From NCBI GenBank assembly GCA_965246875.1, contig CBDFFU010000003.1:124001-188000 (forward strand): 64,000 bases of DNA, read 5' to 3'. Both the position numbers and the translations under genes were made by a program. The notes below the pieces were generated by a model. That model made no database searches, was not told where the DNA came from, and worked only from the letters and a program-made list of their open reading frames with translations. This DNA comes from DASWYT01 sp965246875 (lineage in GTDB: Bacteria > Pseudomonadota > Alphaproteobacteria > Micavibrionales > SZUA-601). Below are positions 18,873-28,989 of this stretch, in pieces (the stretch's first letter is position 1; each line of letters begins with the position of its first letter).

Positions 18873-19886
18873 TTATCGGTGTGTCGCCATTTCAAGGGCT
18901 AGATGCCTGACCAGTAACTCGTCCGGCGCGCCGGTTTGTTTGCAGGCGGCTTCGACGCGTAGCAGTTCCGCCAGCCAGTGATCGACCGCATCCGAGGCAA
19001 ACCGCTGAACATGGCCCATGAATTGCTGCTTCTGTTTAAAAAACACCGGTGGCTTGAGCGACAGCATGGCTTGTTCCGGGTTGGCCCCGTCACGCAAGGC
19101 GGTTTGCACTGTTTTCAACCGGTACAGGTAATTTTGCAAAATCCGTAACAACCCGACCGAACTTTCGCCCGATGCATAGTAATGATGCAGATGCCGTTGC
19201 AGCGGCGCAATCTGGCCGCCCATAATGTCCTGGATCAAGTCATCGGTCGTCGCATCCGTTTGATCGACACAGCAGGCGCGTACCATCTCTGCCGTAATCA
19301 CGGCGGGACTCGCTCCCGCGTAATCAATCAGTTTGGCAAGTGTTAGTGGAATAAGCTCAGCCTGTGTCCCCAGCAATTGCACCAGCATCTCAGACGCATC
19401 ACGCTCCAGTCGCGCATGCTGTGCGGTGGCTGCTGCTTGCAGCAACCGTCCCATATCGCGGAGATCGTAATCGTAACACGGCAGGCAGGCGATTTGTTTG
19501 TGTTTTTCAGCCCAGACGCGTAGGGCCGCCCGTGCGCCAAGTTCACCGCCCAGAACAAGGAGATAGTGTTCGCCTGTTGCAATCGACAAGGCATCTGTCA
19601 GCGGTGTCAGATGCCGGTCATCTGCATCTTTAAAAATGATAATCTTACGTCCACCGAAAAAACTGAGCGTGGCCAGTTCATCAGCAATCGCGCTGCTGGT
19701 TTGCTTGACTTGGTCTGGTGTAATCGTCACCAGATTAAAACCGTCATCGCCCTGCGGCAAAAGTTTTTTGACGATGGCTTGCGTGCGCTGCTCGATCAAC
19801 GAACCATTCGGCCCATACAGCAACACGGCGCGCGTTTGGTCAGGCGTCGCCAGAAACTTATCGATATCGGCATAACCGAGTTTCAC
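18873..19886 (-). CDS. holA: DNA polymerase III subunit delta
   Basis: The 337-residue product begins with the degenerate P-loop region typical of the delta subunit (VLLYGPNGSLIEQRTQAIVK) and continues with FFGGRKIIIFKDADDRH and the helical collar domain. Delta opens the beta clamp in the clamp loader; as expected, it has no functional Walker A. Its ATG overlaps the lptE stop by four bases (ATGA), giving the alphaproteobacterial order leuS-lptE-holA. Confidence 0.93.
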   Translation of the reverse strand: MKLGYADIDKFLATPDQTRAVLLYGPNGSLIEQRTQAIVKKLLPQGDDGFNLVTITPDQVKQTSSAIADELATLSFFGGRKIIIFKDADDRHLTPLTDALSIATGEHYLLVLGGELGARAALRVWAEKHKQIACLPCYDYDLRDMGRLLQAAATAQHARLERDASEMLVQLLGTQAELIPLTLAKLIDYAGASPAVITAEMVRACCVDQTDATTDDLIQDIMGGQIAPLQRHLHHYYASGESSVGLLRILQNYLYRLKTVQTALRDGANPEQAMLSLKPPVFFKQKQQFMGHVQRFASDAVDHWLAELLRVEAACKQTGAPDELLVRHLALEMATHR

Positions 19887-20428
19887 AGCTGTGTTGCTGT
19901 GACAGTTGGCGTGACAGGCGTCATCCGGGTTTCCGGACTCGACAAAACCAAGGCGGTGCGCGTTTGAATCTTGTCCGCCAGATCTTTCAATGCACGGTCT
20001 TTAGCATCGTTTTGACTGACAAGTGTTGTATATTGGCTGAGCAAAATATTATAGCCAGCCACTGCCCGCGCTTGCCCCGTATCAATCACGCTTTCGGTGG
20101 CGCGATCCCGAATTTCATAGGTTGCCAGCACGACGAATTGCGCGCGCGTTGTTGTGTCGTTTTTCTGGATGTCAACATCGCGCGTATATTCGCCAAGCGT
20201 GACAGTCAGTGTGTAACGCGCCGTTTCCGGGTAGCCATGCCGGTAAAAACCATCCAGCAGATAATTGCGCAAAATCACGCCACTCGACCCCTGGATCGTG
20301 CTGATCCACACCTGATCCAGCAAATTGCGGCCATCGCTGGTTGGCGTCGGCGCATACAGCGGGCGGAAGCCGCAGGCTGTCACGCTCAATACGGCTATTA
20401 GCACAACAAGGCGAAAAAACAATTTCAT
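19883..20428 (-). CDS. lptE: LPS-assembly lipoprotein LptE
   Basis: The 181-residue product has a lipoprotein signal peptide with lipobox SVTAC (Cys19) followed by GFRPLYAP, a motif conserved in LptE. The rest is a mixed alpha/beta fold with VVLATYEIRDRATESVIDTG. LptE plugs LptD in the outer membrane and inserts lipopolysaccharide. Its ATG overlaps the leuS stop and its stop overlaps the holA start, four bases in each case, so expression is coupled across the operon. The frame is open well upstream inside leuS, but only the ATG at 20428 gives a signal peptide. Confidence 0.92.
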   Translation of the reverse strand: MKLFFRLVVLIAVLSVTACGFRPLYAPTPTSDGRNLLDQVWISTIQGSSGVILRNYLLDGFYRHGYPETARYTLTVTLGEYTRDVDIQKNDTTTRAQFVVLATYEIRDRATESVIDTGQARAVAGYNILLSQYTTLVSQNDAKDRALKDLADKIQTRTALVLSSPETRMTPVTPTVTATQL

Positions 20429-23055
20429 CCGGCAACCACAATATTGACGATACGGTCTGGCACCACGATGATTTTTTTCGCCGGTGTTTGCGCCAGAATA
20501 GCAGCGATCTTCGGATCGTTCACCGCCATCTGCTCGGTTGTTTTCACATCGGAACCGGCTGGCAACGTAATCGTGCTGCGCATCTTGCCGTTGACCTGAA
20601 TACCGATGGTCACCGCGTCTTTTTTGACCAGTTCCGCATCGGCAACCGGCCATGTAGCGTCAATGATGAAATCATCATGACCTAAATCACGCCACAGTTC
20701 TTCGGCCAGATGCGGCATTAATGGGTTGAACAGTTTGACCAGGGTGACGATGGCTTCGCGATAGGCCCATTGCAAGGATACATCGTCTGTCTGTGCAATG
20801 TTGAGTTCATTCGTCATTTCGCGCAATCGCGCAATCGCCGCGTTAAACCGGAACGCTTCAACATTATCCGTAAAGCTGGCAATCGTGCGGTGCGTCAAAC
20901 GGCGTACCGTCATTGCGGCATCGGAAAACGTTATTGGCTGTGTTGCGTTCTGATTGGCGATGAATGGCAAGGCATCATAAACGATGCGATACAGCTTATT
21001 CACAAACCGCCAGGAGCCATCAATACCTGCCGTTGACCATTCAAAATCCTTGTCCGGCGGGCTGTCTGACAACACAAATAAACGCGCCGCGTCGATGCCG
21101 TAGGTTTCCATGATATCGGTTGGATCAACCGTGTTGCGTTTCGATTTCGACATTTTGATGACGTCGCCCGCAATAATCGGTGCTTTAGTCTCGACATGCA
21201 CCCAATCACCATTCGAATTTTTTTCGACTTCATAAGGGTATAAATATTTACCCTCTTGGTCGCGGTAGACCTGATGGTTCACCATGCCTTGTGTAAACAG
21301 GGCTTTGAACGGTTCGTCGGCCACTTGCATGTAACCGCAATCACGCAAGGCGCGCATAAAGAAACGCGCATAGAGCAAATGCTGCACGGCATGTTCGATG
21401 CCACCCACATACTGATCAATCGGCAACCAGTGTTTCACCTGGTCGGCATCAAACGGTTTGTCGGCATTATGCGGGTCACAAAAGCGCAAGAAGTACCAGG
21501 AGCTGTCGACAAACGTGCCCATCGTATCGGTCTCACGCTCCGCCTTGCCGTGACAGGTCGGACATTTTGTATGTTTCCAGGTCGGATGACGGTCGAGTGG
21601 ATTACCGGGTTTGTTAAATTCCACATCATACGGCAATTGCACCGGCAATTGATCGTCTGGCACGGGCACAGCACCACATTTTTCACAATGCACAATCGGG
21701 ATCGGGCAACCCCAATAACGCTGACGCGACACGCCCCAATCACGCAACCGGTAATTCGTTTCAGCCTGGCCCTGGTTTTGTTTTGCGAATGCGGCAATCG
21801 CTTTTTGTTTTGCGGTCGGCACATCCAGGCCGTTCAAGAAAGCGGAATTTGCCAGAATGCCGTCACCGGTATAGGGCTCGTTGTCGATGGCAAAATCAGC
21901 CGGTTTGACATCTTTTGGCACGACAACGGGCAAGACGGGCAAATCATATTTACGGGCAAATTCCAGATCGCGCGCATCGTGCGCCGGGCAGCCGAATAAA
22001 GCGCCGGTACCGTAATCCATCAACACAAAATTTGCCAGCCAGACCGGGATGTGTTTTGTCGCATCAAACGGATGCGGCACCGTGATACCGGTATTAAAGC
22101 CTTTTTTCTCCGCCGTTTCGATGTCAGCGGCGGCCGTGCCGCCCAGCTTGCACGCGTCGATAAACGCGGCCAGTTTCGGATTGTCATTTGCCAAGGCGAG
22201 TGACAATGGATGCTGCGGCGAAATGGCAACGAACGACGTGCCGAAAATTGTATCCGGGCGTGTGGTGAAGACATCAATCTTATCGTTGTTAAATCCGGCA
22301 ACCGGCTTCGTCAGATTAAAATGAAAGCGACAGCCCTGAGACTTACCGACCCAGTTTTCCTGCATCACGACAACTTTTTCTGGCCATGCTGTCAGACCCG
22401 ACAAACCAGCAATCAATTCATCGGCATATTTGGTGATCGCAAAAAACCATTGGCGCAATTTGCGGCGTTCCACCAAGGCACCGGAGCGACGGCCACGGCC
22501 ATCGACCACTTCTTCATTCGCCAGAACGCAATGATCAATCGGGTCCCAATTGACTTCAGCTTCTTTTTGATAGGCAATATCATGCTGTAAAAAATTCAGG
22601 AAGATTTTTTGCTGCTGCAATTGATAACCCGGATCACAGGTCGCAAATTCACGCTCCCAATCAAACATCCAGCCCAGCAACTTACACTGTTCCCGCATCT
22701 CCGCGATATTTTTATAGGTCCAGTCTTTCGGGTGCGCATTGCGCTCCAAGGCCGCGTTTTCCGCCGGCAGACCGGTGGCGTCCCACCCCATCGGATTCAT
22801 CACGCTATACCCGCTGCAGCGTTTGTAACGCGCAATCATATCTGTGATTGTATAATTGCGCACATGGCCCATGTGCAACCGCCCGGATGGATACGGGAAC
22901 ATGTTGAGCGCGTAATATTTCGGTTTTGCCAGATCGGTCGAGGTGCGGAATTTGTGATGATCCGCCCAGGCCTGCTGCCATTTGGCTTCCGTCGCTTTGG
23001 GATTATAGCGGGTCGTGCTGGCAGGCGTCGTGCCTGTTGCCGGAGGATTGGTCAT
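20425..23055 (-). CDS. leuS: Leucyl-tRNA synthetase
   Basis: The 876-residue product has the class I synthetase signatures: the HIGH-type motif in YPSGRLHMGHVRNYT, KMSKS in VIKMSKSKRNTVDP, and the CP1 editing domain with VFTTRPDTIFGTSFVAISP. Zinc-ribbon cysteines are visible (EKCGAVP, CPTCHG). It charges tRNA-Leu; one such tRNA (GAG) lies 7 kb to the left. It is the first gene of the leuS-lptE-holA operon and follows the DUF3576 lipoprotein gene by 19 bases. Confidence 0.98.
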   Translation of the reverse strand: MTNPPATGTTPASTTRYNPKATEAKWQQAWADHHKFRTSTDLAKPKYYALNMFPYPSGRLHMGHVRNYTITDMIARYKRCSGYSVMNPMGWDATGLPAENAALERNAHPKDWTYKNIAEMREQCKLLGWMFDWEREFATCDPGYQLQQQKIFLNFLQHDIAYQKEAEVNWDPIDHCVLANEEVVDGRGRRSGALVERRKLRQWFFAITKYADELIAGLSGLTAWPEKVVVMQENWVGKSQGCRFHFNLTKPVAGFNNDKIDVFTTRPDTIFGTSFVAISPQHPLSLALANDNPKLAAFIDACKLGGTAAADIETAEKKGFNTGITVPHPFDATKHIPVWLANFVLMDYGTGALFGCPAHDARDLEFARKYDLPVLPVVVPKDVKPADFAIDNEPYTGDGILANSAFLNGLDVPTAKQKAIAAFAKQNQGQAETNYRLRDWGVSRQRYWGCPIPIVHCEKCGAVPVPDDQLPVQLPYDVEFNKPGNPLDRHPTWKHTKCPTCHGKAERETDTMGTFVDSSWYFLRFCDPHNADKPFDADQVKHWLPIDQYVGGIEHAVQHLLYARFFMRALRDCGYMQVADEPFKALFTQGMVNHQVYRDQEGKYLYPYEVEKNSNGDWVHVETKAPIIAGDVIKMSKSKRNTVDPTDIMETYGIDAARLFVLSDSPPDKDFEWSTAGIDGSWRFVNKLYRIVYDALPFIANQNATQPITFSDAAMTVRRLTHRTIASFTDNVEAFRFNAAIARLREMTNELNIAQTDDVSLQWAYREAIVTLVKLFNPLMPHLAEELWRDLGHDDFIIDATWPVADAELVKKDAVTIGIQVNGKMRSTITLPAGSDVKTTEQMAVNDPKIAAILAQTPAKKIIVVPDRIVNIVVAG

Positions 23056-23074
23056 GGAACTATCCGTTTTAAAA

Positions 23075-23620
23075 TTATTGGTTGTTAGCGGCGACGCGCA
23101 GTTGGCGGGCGCGGGTCAAAATCGTGTCTTCCAAATCCGTGATCGTCTGTTGGCTGACAGTGGCATCTTTCCAGGCATTGCCATTCGCAATCTGACGGAA
23201 CAGGCTGACTTTGACGGCATCAGCGCGCAGGGTTCGGTCGAGAATAAACACGTTGACTTTGACACGTTCATCCGGTGTTTCCGGTGGGCTGTACCAGTCT
23301 GTAATGATCGTGCCGCCAAACGGGTCGGCATTGGCAATCGGCATAAAGGATAAAGTGTCCAGCGACGCGCGCCACAGATAGGCGTTCACGGCAATCCCGC
23401 TGGCCGCTGTATCTTTGTCTTTTTTGCTGGAGAACAGGCCAATGCCGCCGCCCTCTTTGCCGCCAAAAATGCCGGGACGCTTGTTGTTATATACGGGTTC
23501 CTGATCACCGGCACGACGCGTCGGATATTCGGGTTTCGACGCCACAGAGTTACACGCAACAAGGGCTGGCAAACCAAACGCCAAAATCACCATAAACATC
23601 ACCGGACGCATCTGTTTCAT
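23075..23620 (-). CDS. DUF3576 family lipoprotein
   Basis: ATG 23620 is chosen because AGGG lies eight bases upstream. The 181-residue product has a signal peptide ending in the lipobox LVAC (Cys near residue 20) and a DUF3576 core with AVNAYLWRASLDTLSFMPIA, DPFGGTIITDWY and VFILDRTLRADAVKV. The family is alphaproteobacterial and is often found directly upstream of leuS. It probably sits in the envelope; no biochemical function is known to me. Confidence 0.88.
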   Translation of the reverse strand: MKQMRPVMFMVILAFGLPALVACNSVASKPEYPTRRAGDQEPVYNNKRPGIFGGKEGGGIGLFSSKKDKDTAASGIAVNAYLWRASLDTLSFMPIANADPFGGTIITDWYSPPETPDERVKVNVFILDRTLRADAVKVSLFRQIANGNAWKDATVSQQTITDLEDTILTRARQLRVAANNQ

Positions 23621-23774
23621 TGGCCGTACCCTTTGTAATATGAAAGCCTCATTGTATCGTCGATTATGCGATAAACGGCGGGTGCGGACAAGGGTTGTCT
23701 GCATCTTACGTTGACAGATGAATCCGCACAAAAGACAGGTTGCATCGCCTGAAAATGAGGGTTACGCTTAAACT

Positions 23775-24376
23775 ATGAAAATATTTACCATCTGTTTGTT
23801 CATTCTTGTCACTCTCGCCTTTGGAGCGTACGCCAGGACATCGTCTGATATACATAGCGACGCGTTTTTCAAGCAATTGCAGAGCGGGGACAGCAACGCC
23901 TTGCAACAATTTCGTCAGGACGCTATGCACACCCCTTGGTTGGCGCACTACACCGCCGCCATCGGGTTGTTTTAAACCGGACACAAGGACGAGGCCATTA
24001 TCTGGTTTTACATGGGCCAGTTTCGGGCACGTCTTGCAGCACAACTGGATCTGCAGTCCGACCGCACCGACGCAGTGGTGGCGTCGATGAATGACAATCT
24101 GGGCCAGACTATTAACACTTATGCCGGTGGCGATAAAGACCGGTAGTTGAAGACCATTGATGCTGCCATTGCGTGACAAAATCCCATCCGCATACGCCCA
24201 AACAGGTCACAGAGGATATTGACCCGAACATCCCGGTCAAAAGCAGGGTCAGCCAGGCGGATCTGAACGCCTTGATCAAGCAAAATGTGGCCGGCATGAT
24301 GAGCTTTCGCAACTATGTCGCGTCGCTAGACCCCGCCGACTTGAATGCGCAACGCAATGCAAATGGGTTGGAATAG
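23775..24376 (+). pseudogene. Decayed gene for an exported protein
   Basis: A signal peptide (MKIFTICLFILVTLAFGAYA) and 66 codons run to TAA at 23973. The same frame then resumes with clear coding character (TGHKDEAIIWFYMGQFRARL) to TAG at 24144 and TGA at 24174. The second frame continues as DKSHPHTPKQ, DPNIPVKSRVSQADLNALIK and RNYVASLDPADLNAQR to 24376. One protein of about 200 residues is therefore broken by two or three stops and one frameshift. The family is not recognised. Decay is more likely than recoding because all three stop types and a shift occur. Confidence 0.75.
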
Positions 24377-24583
24377 AGTTTAGTTCTTTGACTGCCTATT
24401 TTTTGCTTGCAGGCATATCTTTTATATTTTTTGAAAAATAGTCTTGATTGTCAGCGATAATACGATAAACAGTTATGAAAATAAAAATTTGTGACCGGCA
24501 GTTGTCGTTTTTAAAAAACAACAAATTTAACTTGCATTCTCCATTACAAATGATAACATAATGAAAATCATTTGGAGGTATTC

Positions 24584-25201
24584 ATGGCCAATCGCCGAAA
24601 TCAACAAAAGCAGCAAAAACGTGTTACAGCAATATTGTATGAGAGTCTCGTGGTCACTAAAGCAAGCCTTCCCACTCATTCGTCACAACAAGATGAGTCT
24701 GATAGATTTAGAATATTGACTGAGTATCTTTTGCCAATTGAAAATCCTGATTTATCAGAAAAACATTTGGAGTGGCAGCGTTATGACCAAATTATTGATA
24801 TTGAAGGGCGAATTGTTGTATCAACAGCTATTTTAAGCGGTTTAGGAGCGGGATGGAAAGTGTACCAAAGCCACACATCAGACGAAGCTGAAGACATTGT
24901 CAAAATTGACACGCAATTGCGTGCGATAAACACCTTGCCAAACGTGGTCACACGTGAAAACAGAGAAAATCACACATTCGCGATTAGGACAAAAAATCAG
25001 GTTATGAACGATTGGCTTGCAGACCAGGATGACATAACAGCAATAACAACCAGCGATATCATCGCTTACGCGGCCGTTTTAGGTTGCGGCGTCTTAGTAG
25101 CAGCTTTCACAGGCACAGCGGCTGCCCTATTCCTCAAAAATCATACGCATGAGGATGGTCTTTCAAAAGCAGGCACATGGCTGCACCGAATGACGCATTA
25201 A
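24584..25201 (+). CDS. Hypothetical protein with two transmembrane segments
   Basis: ATG 24584 follows TTGGAGG by six bases. The 205-residue product has a basic N-terminus (MANRRNQQKQQKR), hydrophobic helices at about 77-95 (RIVVSTAILSGLGAGWKVY) and 155-182 (IIAYAAVLGCGVLVAAFTGT), and a polar loop between them. No family is recognised. The gene and its 200-base upstream region are AT-rich compared with the housekeeping genes around it, which fits recent acquisition next to tRNA-Pro. Confidence 0.6.
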   Translation: MANRRNQQKQQKRVTAILYESLVVTKASLPTHSSQQDESDRFRILTEYLLPIENPDLSEKHLEWQRYDQIIDIEGRIVVSTAILSGLGAGWKVYQSHTSDEAEDIVKIDTQLRAINTLPNVVTRENRENHTFAIRTKNQVMNDWLADQDDITAITTSDIIAYAAVLGCGVLVAAFTGTAAALFLKNHTHEDGLSKAGTWLHRMTH

Positions 25202-25274
25202 AAAGCTTGTAGCAAGATTTATGCGCTTAAAGAAAAACCCACCATCGGCAGGTTTTCTTATAATTCTTATAAAA

Positions 25275-25293
25275 TGGTCGGGGTACAAAGATT
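25275..25293 (-). repeat. Duplicated 3' end of tRNA-Pro
   Basis: These 19 bases repeat exactly the last 19 bases of the tRNA-Pro gene at 25408-25426 (T-arm side, acceptor strand and CCA); with the two flanking A residues the identity is 21 bases. The copy lies 115 bases beyond the tRNA's own 3' end. Such duplications are typical scars of site-specific integration into tRNA genes. No integrase is present nearby. Confidence 0.75.
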
Positions 25294-25374
25294 GGCTGCT
25301 GCGCGCCGCGTCTGCGCAAGCAAAGCTTGCTTGCCGTCGAATGAAAGTTCGCCCTTTCGAACCCACCATCAATT

Positions 25375-25396
25375 AAAAACCCCGCTCAAGGCGGGG
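25375..25396 (-). terminator. Intrinsic terminator of tRNA-Pro
   Basis: On the minus strand CCCCGC pairs with GCGGGG around a five-base loop (25380-25396) and is followed by five T residues (25379-25375). It begins 11 bases after the tRNA 3' end. Confidence 0.88.
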
Positions 25397-25407
25397 CATT
25401 TAATTAA

Positions 25408-25484
25408 TGGTCGGGGTACAAAGATTCGAACTTTGGACCTCCTGTTCCCAAAACAGGCGCGCTACCAGACTGCGCCACACCCCG
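25408..25484 (-). tRNA. tRNA-Pro (anticodon TGG)
   Basis: A 77-base cloverleaf reads on the minus strand. Acceptor CGGGGTG pairs with the ACCCCG strand, the anticodon stem CCTGT/ACAGG encloses the loop TTTGGGA with anticodon TGG, and the T-loop is TTCGAATC. CCA is encoded at 25410-25408. The adjacent duplicated 3' end marks it as a past integration site. Confidence 0.97.
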
Positions 25485-25656
25485 ATCCAAGACACGCCGA
25501 GAGATGATCAAGGCCGTGTCGAGGTGGGACAGTAGCATAATTTGCACAATAAAGGCAACTCTCCTGAGCCAGCATATTAAAATAAGCCGATCAAAGATGT
25601 TGACACCGCAAAGCAAATCTATATAACATAATAAATATAACAAATGCGAGATACAG

Positions 25657-25956
25657 ATGCTTAGTGAAACCAGCGGTAAATTTTTAAAATATTACGGTTT
25701 GACCATGCTGGGTGTAGCTAGTTTCTGCGTACATCTTTGCCAAAGCTCTAAGATTAGTCGCTTGCAAGACCAAAATGAGAAATTAAAAACATCTCAACTG
25801 CCTGCTAGCTTACAAAAAGACGATATTGCGAACAATTTTGCTGATGCGGCACAAGACGCTGTTAAAAAAGCAGGATCTCATGTGGAATTGGATACATTGA
25901 AGGATGTAAGAGGCAATCTTTATCCCACTATCGTACTGTTTAAAGACAGCACTTAG
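25657..25956 (+). CDS. Small hypothetical membrane-anchored protein
   Basis: The 99-residue product has one hydrophobic helix near the N-terminus (YYGLTMLGVASFCVHLCQ) followed by a short coiled-coil-like stretch (SKISRLQDQNEKLKTSQL) and a soluble tail. The ribosome site is poor and the region is AT-rich. It lies between tRNA-Pro and gyrA without an operon partner. No family is recognised. Confidence 0.5.
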   Translation: MLSETSGKFLKYYGLTMLGVASFCVHLCQSSKISRLQDQNEKLKTSQLPASLQKDDIANNFADAAQDAVKKAGSHVELDTLKDVRGNLYPTIVLFKDST

Positions 25957-26046
25957 ATTGGAAAAGACGGCAGCTTGTCAAACAGCCATCTTTTGTTAGG
26001 TCGCTATCCATTAAGAGCATTGAATAGAAACTAAGTAATGCACCTT

Positions 26047-28869
26047 TTAAAAAGTTTCTATCGTTTCATCTGAAACAATTGCTTCATCAACCACTTCACC
26101 CTTTTCTTCACGCAAGGTCGCGACGGACACCACATGTTCGTCTTTATCGACGCGGAACAGGGTGACGCCCTGGGTTGACCGGCCGGCGATGCGGATGTCA
26201 TGCACCGGAGTGCGGATCAATTGGCCCTGGTCAGACACCATCATGATCTGCTCATCCTGGGTAATCGGGTAAGCGGCGACCATCTGGCCGGTTTTATCGG
26301 TCAGCGCCATAGCCGTGATCCCTTGCCCGCCCCGACCGGATTGGCGATATTCATACGCGCTGGAGCGTTTGCCAAAGCCGCGATCGGTGATCGTCAACAG
26401 GAACTGCTCGGCCGTTTGCAGCGCGGTGAAACGCTCCTCCGCAAAGTCGGTCGTGTCGGCTTCCTGGCACAAGGTGGCGTAATCAACCGCCTGTGTCGCA
26501 TCGTCATTTTGCAAACGACGCAGCGTTGATGACAATTTCAAATAGATATCACGCTCATCCATCGACGCGGCAACGCCGTCGAGAACGGAGAGTGACATGA
26601 CTTCGTCCTTGTTGGCTAGGCGAATGGCGCGCACACCGGTCGAGGTCCGGCCCGCAAAAACCCGCAAATCGTCGAGGCTGAAACGGATGGCCTTGCCCTG
26701 CTTGCTGACCAATAACAGATCCTGATCATTGCGCGCGATTTTGACGGAAATCAATTTCTCATCGTCACCCAGTTTCATGGCGATCAAGCCATTGCTGCGG
26801 ATATTCGCAAAATCGCTCAACGCGTTACGACGCACTGTGCCATGGGATGTAGCAAACACGATGCTGTAATCATCACGCGCATCGCCAACATCCGGCATCG
26901 GCAGGATGACGGAAATTTTCTCGTCCTGTGCGACAGGCAGCAAATTGATCAACGCCTTGCCGCGCGCTTGCGGATTGCCCAGTGGCAGTTTGTACACTTT
27001 CAAATTATGCACGATGCCCTTGGTGGTAAAACACAGCAATTGCGTATGGGTGTTCGCAACATACAAATCAATCACGGCATCATCGTCTTTGAGATCAGCA
27101 CCGCTGCGGCCTTTGCCACCGCGTTTTTGCGCACGGTACGTGGCCAGCGGCACGCGTTTGATGTAACCGGCATGGGTTACTGTCACGACCATATCCTCAC
27201 GCGGGATCAGGTCTTCAATGTCTTCTTCGGCTTCGGATTCAATAATTTCCGTGCGGCGTGGCGTGGCAAAACGTTCTTTGACCTCCAGCAATTCCGTGCG
27301 CATCACGCCCAATAACTCGGCGCGATCATTCAGGATTTGGAGGTAACGTTCAATCGCCGCCGCAACTTCATTCACTTCATCGCTGATCTTGTCGCGTTCC
27401 AGACCGGTCAGACGATGCAAACGCAAATCCAAAATGGCCTTGGCCTGGATTTCGGACAGATTATAGGTGCTGCCATTATCATTGGCATTGCCGGAAATAC
27501 GCTGCAACAATGGCAACACACTTTCGACCGGCCAGGCTGTCGCAATCAATTCTTCTTTGGCAACCTGTGGGTCCGGCGCGCGGCGGATAAGCGCGATAAT
27601 CGCATCGATGTTGGCGACCGCCACCATGAGACCGACCAAGATATGCGCGCGTTCACGCGCTTTCATCAGCTCATACTTTGTGCGACGGATAATGACTTCT
27701 TCGCGGAAATCCAGAAACGCCGACAGACATTTCTGCAAATTCAAACGTTGTGGACGGCCGCGATGCAAGGCCAGCAAATTGGCACCGAAACTGGTTTGCA
27801 ACGGCGTGTGTTTATACAGATTATTCAACACCACATCCGGCTGTGCATCACGGCGCAGCTCGATCACGACACGCACACCACGTTGATCGGACTCATCGCG
27901 GATCTCGGTAATGCCTTCGACGATTTTTTCGTTGACCACTTCGGCAATGCGTTCGATCAAACGCTTTTTGCTCAGTTGGTATGGGATATCGTCGATGATA
28001 ATCGCGTTTTTATCTTTGCGCAGTTCTTCAAAATGTGTGCGGCCACGCATTTTGATCGAGCCCTGCCCGTTGTGATACAGGCCATAGGCACCGGAGCGGC
28101 CCAGAATAATCGCACCCGTTGGAAAATCCGGCGCCGGCACATAGGCCATCAATTGATCATTACCAAGCGTCGGGTCATCCAACAACGCACAGCAGGCATC
28201 GATCACTTCACCCAGATTATGCGGCGGAATATTGGTCGCCATCCCAACCGCAATCCCGTTAGCGCCATTGACCAGCAGGTTCGGGTAACGCGATGGCAGG
28301 ACTGTTGGTTCCTGATCATTTCCATCATAGTTGTCCTGGAAATTGACCGTATCTTTGTCGATATCTTCCAGATTGATCTCAGCTGATTTTGCCAGACGCG
28401 CTTCGGTATAACGCATGGCCGCCGCTGGGTCTTCATCGAGCGAGCCAAAATTTCCTTGCCCGTCAATCAAGGGCAGACGCATGGAGAAATCCTGCGTCAT
28501 CCGCACCATGGCGTCGTAAATGGCACTATCACCATGCGGGTGGAATTTCCCCATCACGTCCCCGACGATACGCGCCGATTTCTTGAACGGCTTCGTGCTG
28601 TCATAGCCGCCCTGATGCATCGCAAACAAAATACGGCGATGCACCGGCTTTAAGCCGTCACGCACATCCGGCAGCGCCCGCGACACGATGACTGACATGG
28701 CATAATCAAGATACGACCGCTGCATTTCCTCTTCAATATTGATCGGCTGAATCGGGTTGGCGTTGGTGCCGGTCGGACCCGTCGGACCACTCCCGCTGCC
28801 GCCAATCGTCGACCCCGTCACGGGGCGATTATCATCCGTCATTGGAGTGTTTGTCTCGGCAGCGCTCAT
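26047..28869 (-). CDS. gyrA: DNA gyrase subunit A
   Basis: ATG 28869 has AAGG seven bases upstream; an upstream in-frame ATG at 28938 lacks one. The 940-residue product has an N-terminal extension of about 40 Gly/Thr/Pro-rich residues before [20 protein letters not shown]. The active-site Tyr154 is in [10 protein letters not shown]. In the quinolone-resistance region the key residues are Ser115 and Asp119 (PHGDSAIYD), the susceptible-type amino acids. Six C-terminal pinwheel blades follow, with the GyrA box in [11 protein letters not shown]. It introduces negative supercoils together with GyrB. Confidence 0.98.
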   Translation of the reverse strand: MSAAETNTPMTDDNRPVTGSTIGGSGSGPTGPTGTNANPIQPINIEEEMQRSYLDYAMSVIVSRALPDVRDGLKPVHRRILFAMHQGGYDSTKPFKKSARIVGDVMGKFHPHGDSAIYDAMVRMTQDFSMRLPLIDGQGNFGSLDEDPAAAMRYTEARLAKSAEINLEDIDKDTVNFQDNYDGNDQEPTVLPSRYPNLLVNGANGIAVGMATNIPPHNLGEVIDACCALLDDPTLGNDQLMAYVPAPDFPTGAIILGRSGAYGLYHNGQGSIKMRGRTHFEELRKDKNAIIIDDIPYQLSKKRLIERIAEVVNEKIVEGITEIRDESDQRGVRVVIELRRDAQPDVVLNNLYKHTPLQTSFGANLLALHRGRPQRLNLQKCLSAFLDFREEVIIRRTKYELMKARERAHILVGLMVAVANIDAIIALIRRAPDPQVAKEELIATAWPVESVLPLLQRISGNANDNGSTYNLSEIQAKAILDLRLHRLTGLERDKISDEVNEVAAAIERYLQILNDRAELLGVMRTELLEVKERFATPRRTEIIESEAEEDIEDLIPREDMVVTVTHAGYIKRVPLATYRAQKRGGKGRSGADLKDDDAVIDLYVANTHTQLLCFTTKGIVHNLKVYKLPLGNPQARGKALINLLPVAQDEKISVILPMPDVGDARDDYSIVFATSHGTVRRNALSDFANIRSNGLIAMKLGDDEKLISVKIARNDQDLLLVSKQGKAIRFSLDDLRVFAGRTSTGVRAIRLANKDEVMSLSVLDGVAASMDERDIYLKLSSTLRRLQNDDATQAVDYATLCQEADTTDFAEERFTALQTAEQFLLTITDRGFGKRSSAYEYRQSGRGGQGITAMALTDKTGQMVAAYPITQDEQIMMVSDQGQLIRTPVHDIRIAGRSTQGVTLFRVDKDEHVVSVATLREEKGEVVDEAIVSDETIETF

Positions 28870-28989
28870 GGCAAAACCTTGGGTAAAATGCACGGTAAAA
28901 GCATAGTGTTTTATAGCAAAATTCAGGGGTTGCAGCAAGTCGCAGCAGAAGCCGGAACAATACTATATGAAAAAATCTACACGCATTGA

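Noticed and set aside
21256..21999. 247-codon plus-strand frame inside leuS
   Set aside because: Shadow of leuS with no ribosome site or family match.
23775..24376. Stop-codon recoding (for example selenocysteine) in the broken exported-protein gene
   Set aside because: TAA, TAG and TGA all occur and a frameshift is also needed, so decay or sequence error is the simpler explanation.
24548..24573. Fur-box-like inverted repeat (AAATGAT and ATCATTT arms) before the gene at 24584
   Set aside because: The arms are seven bases in a very AT-rich stretch with 12 bases between them; it fits the Fur consensus poorly and overlaps the ribosome site region.
25229..25261. Possible terminator after the gene at 24584-25201
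   Set aside because: The AGAAAAACC and GGTTTTCT arms are A/T-rich and mismatched, and the following T-run is broken.
27337..28386. 349-codon open frame on the plus strand inside gyrA
   Set aside because: It is antisense to the well-supported gyrA gene and its translation has no protein-like pattern; it is a shadow frame.
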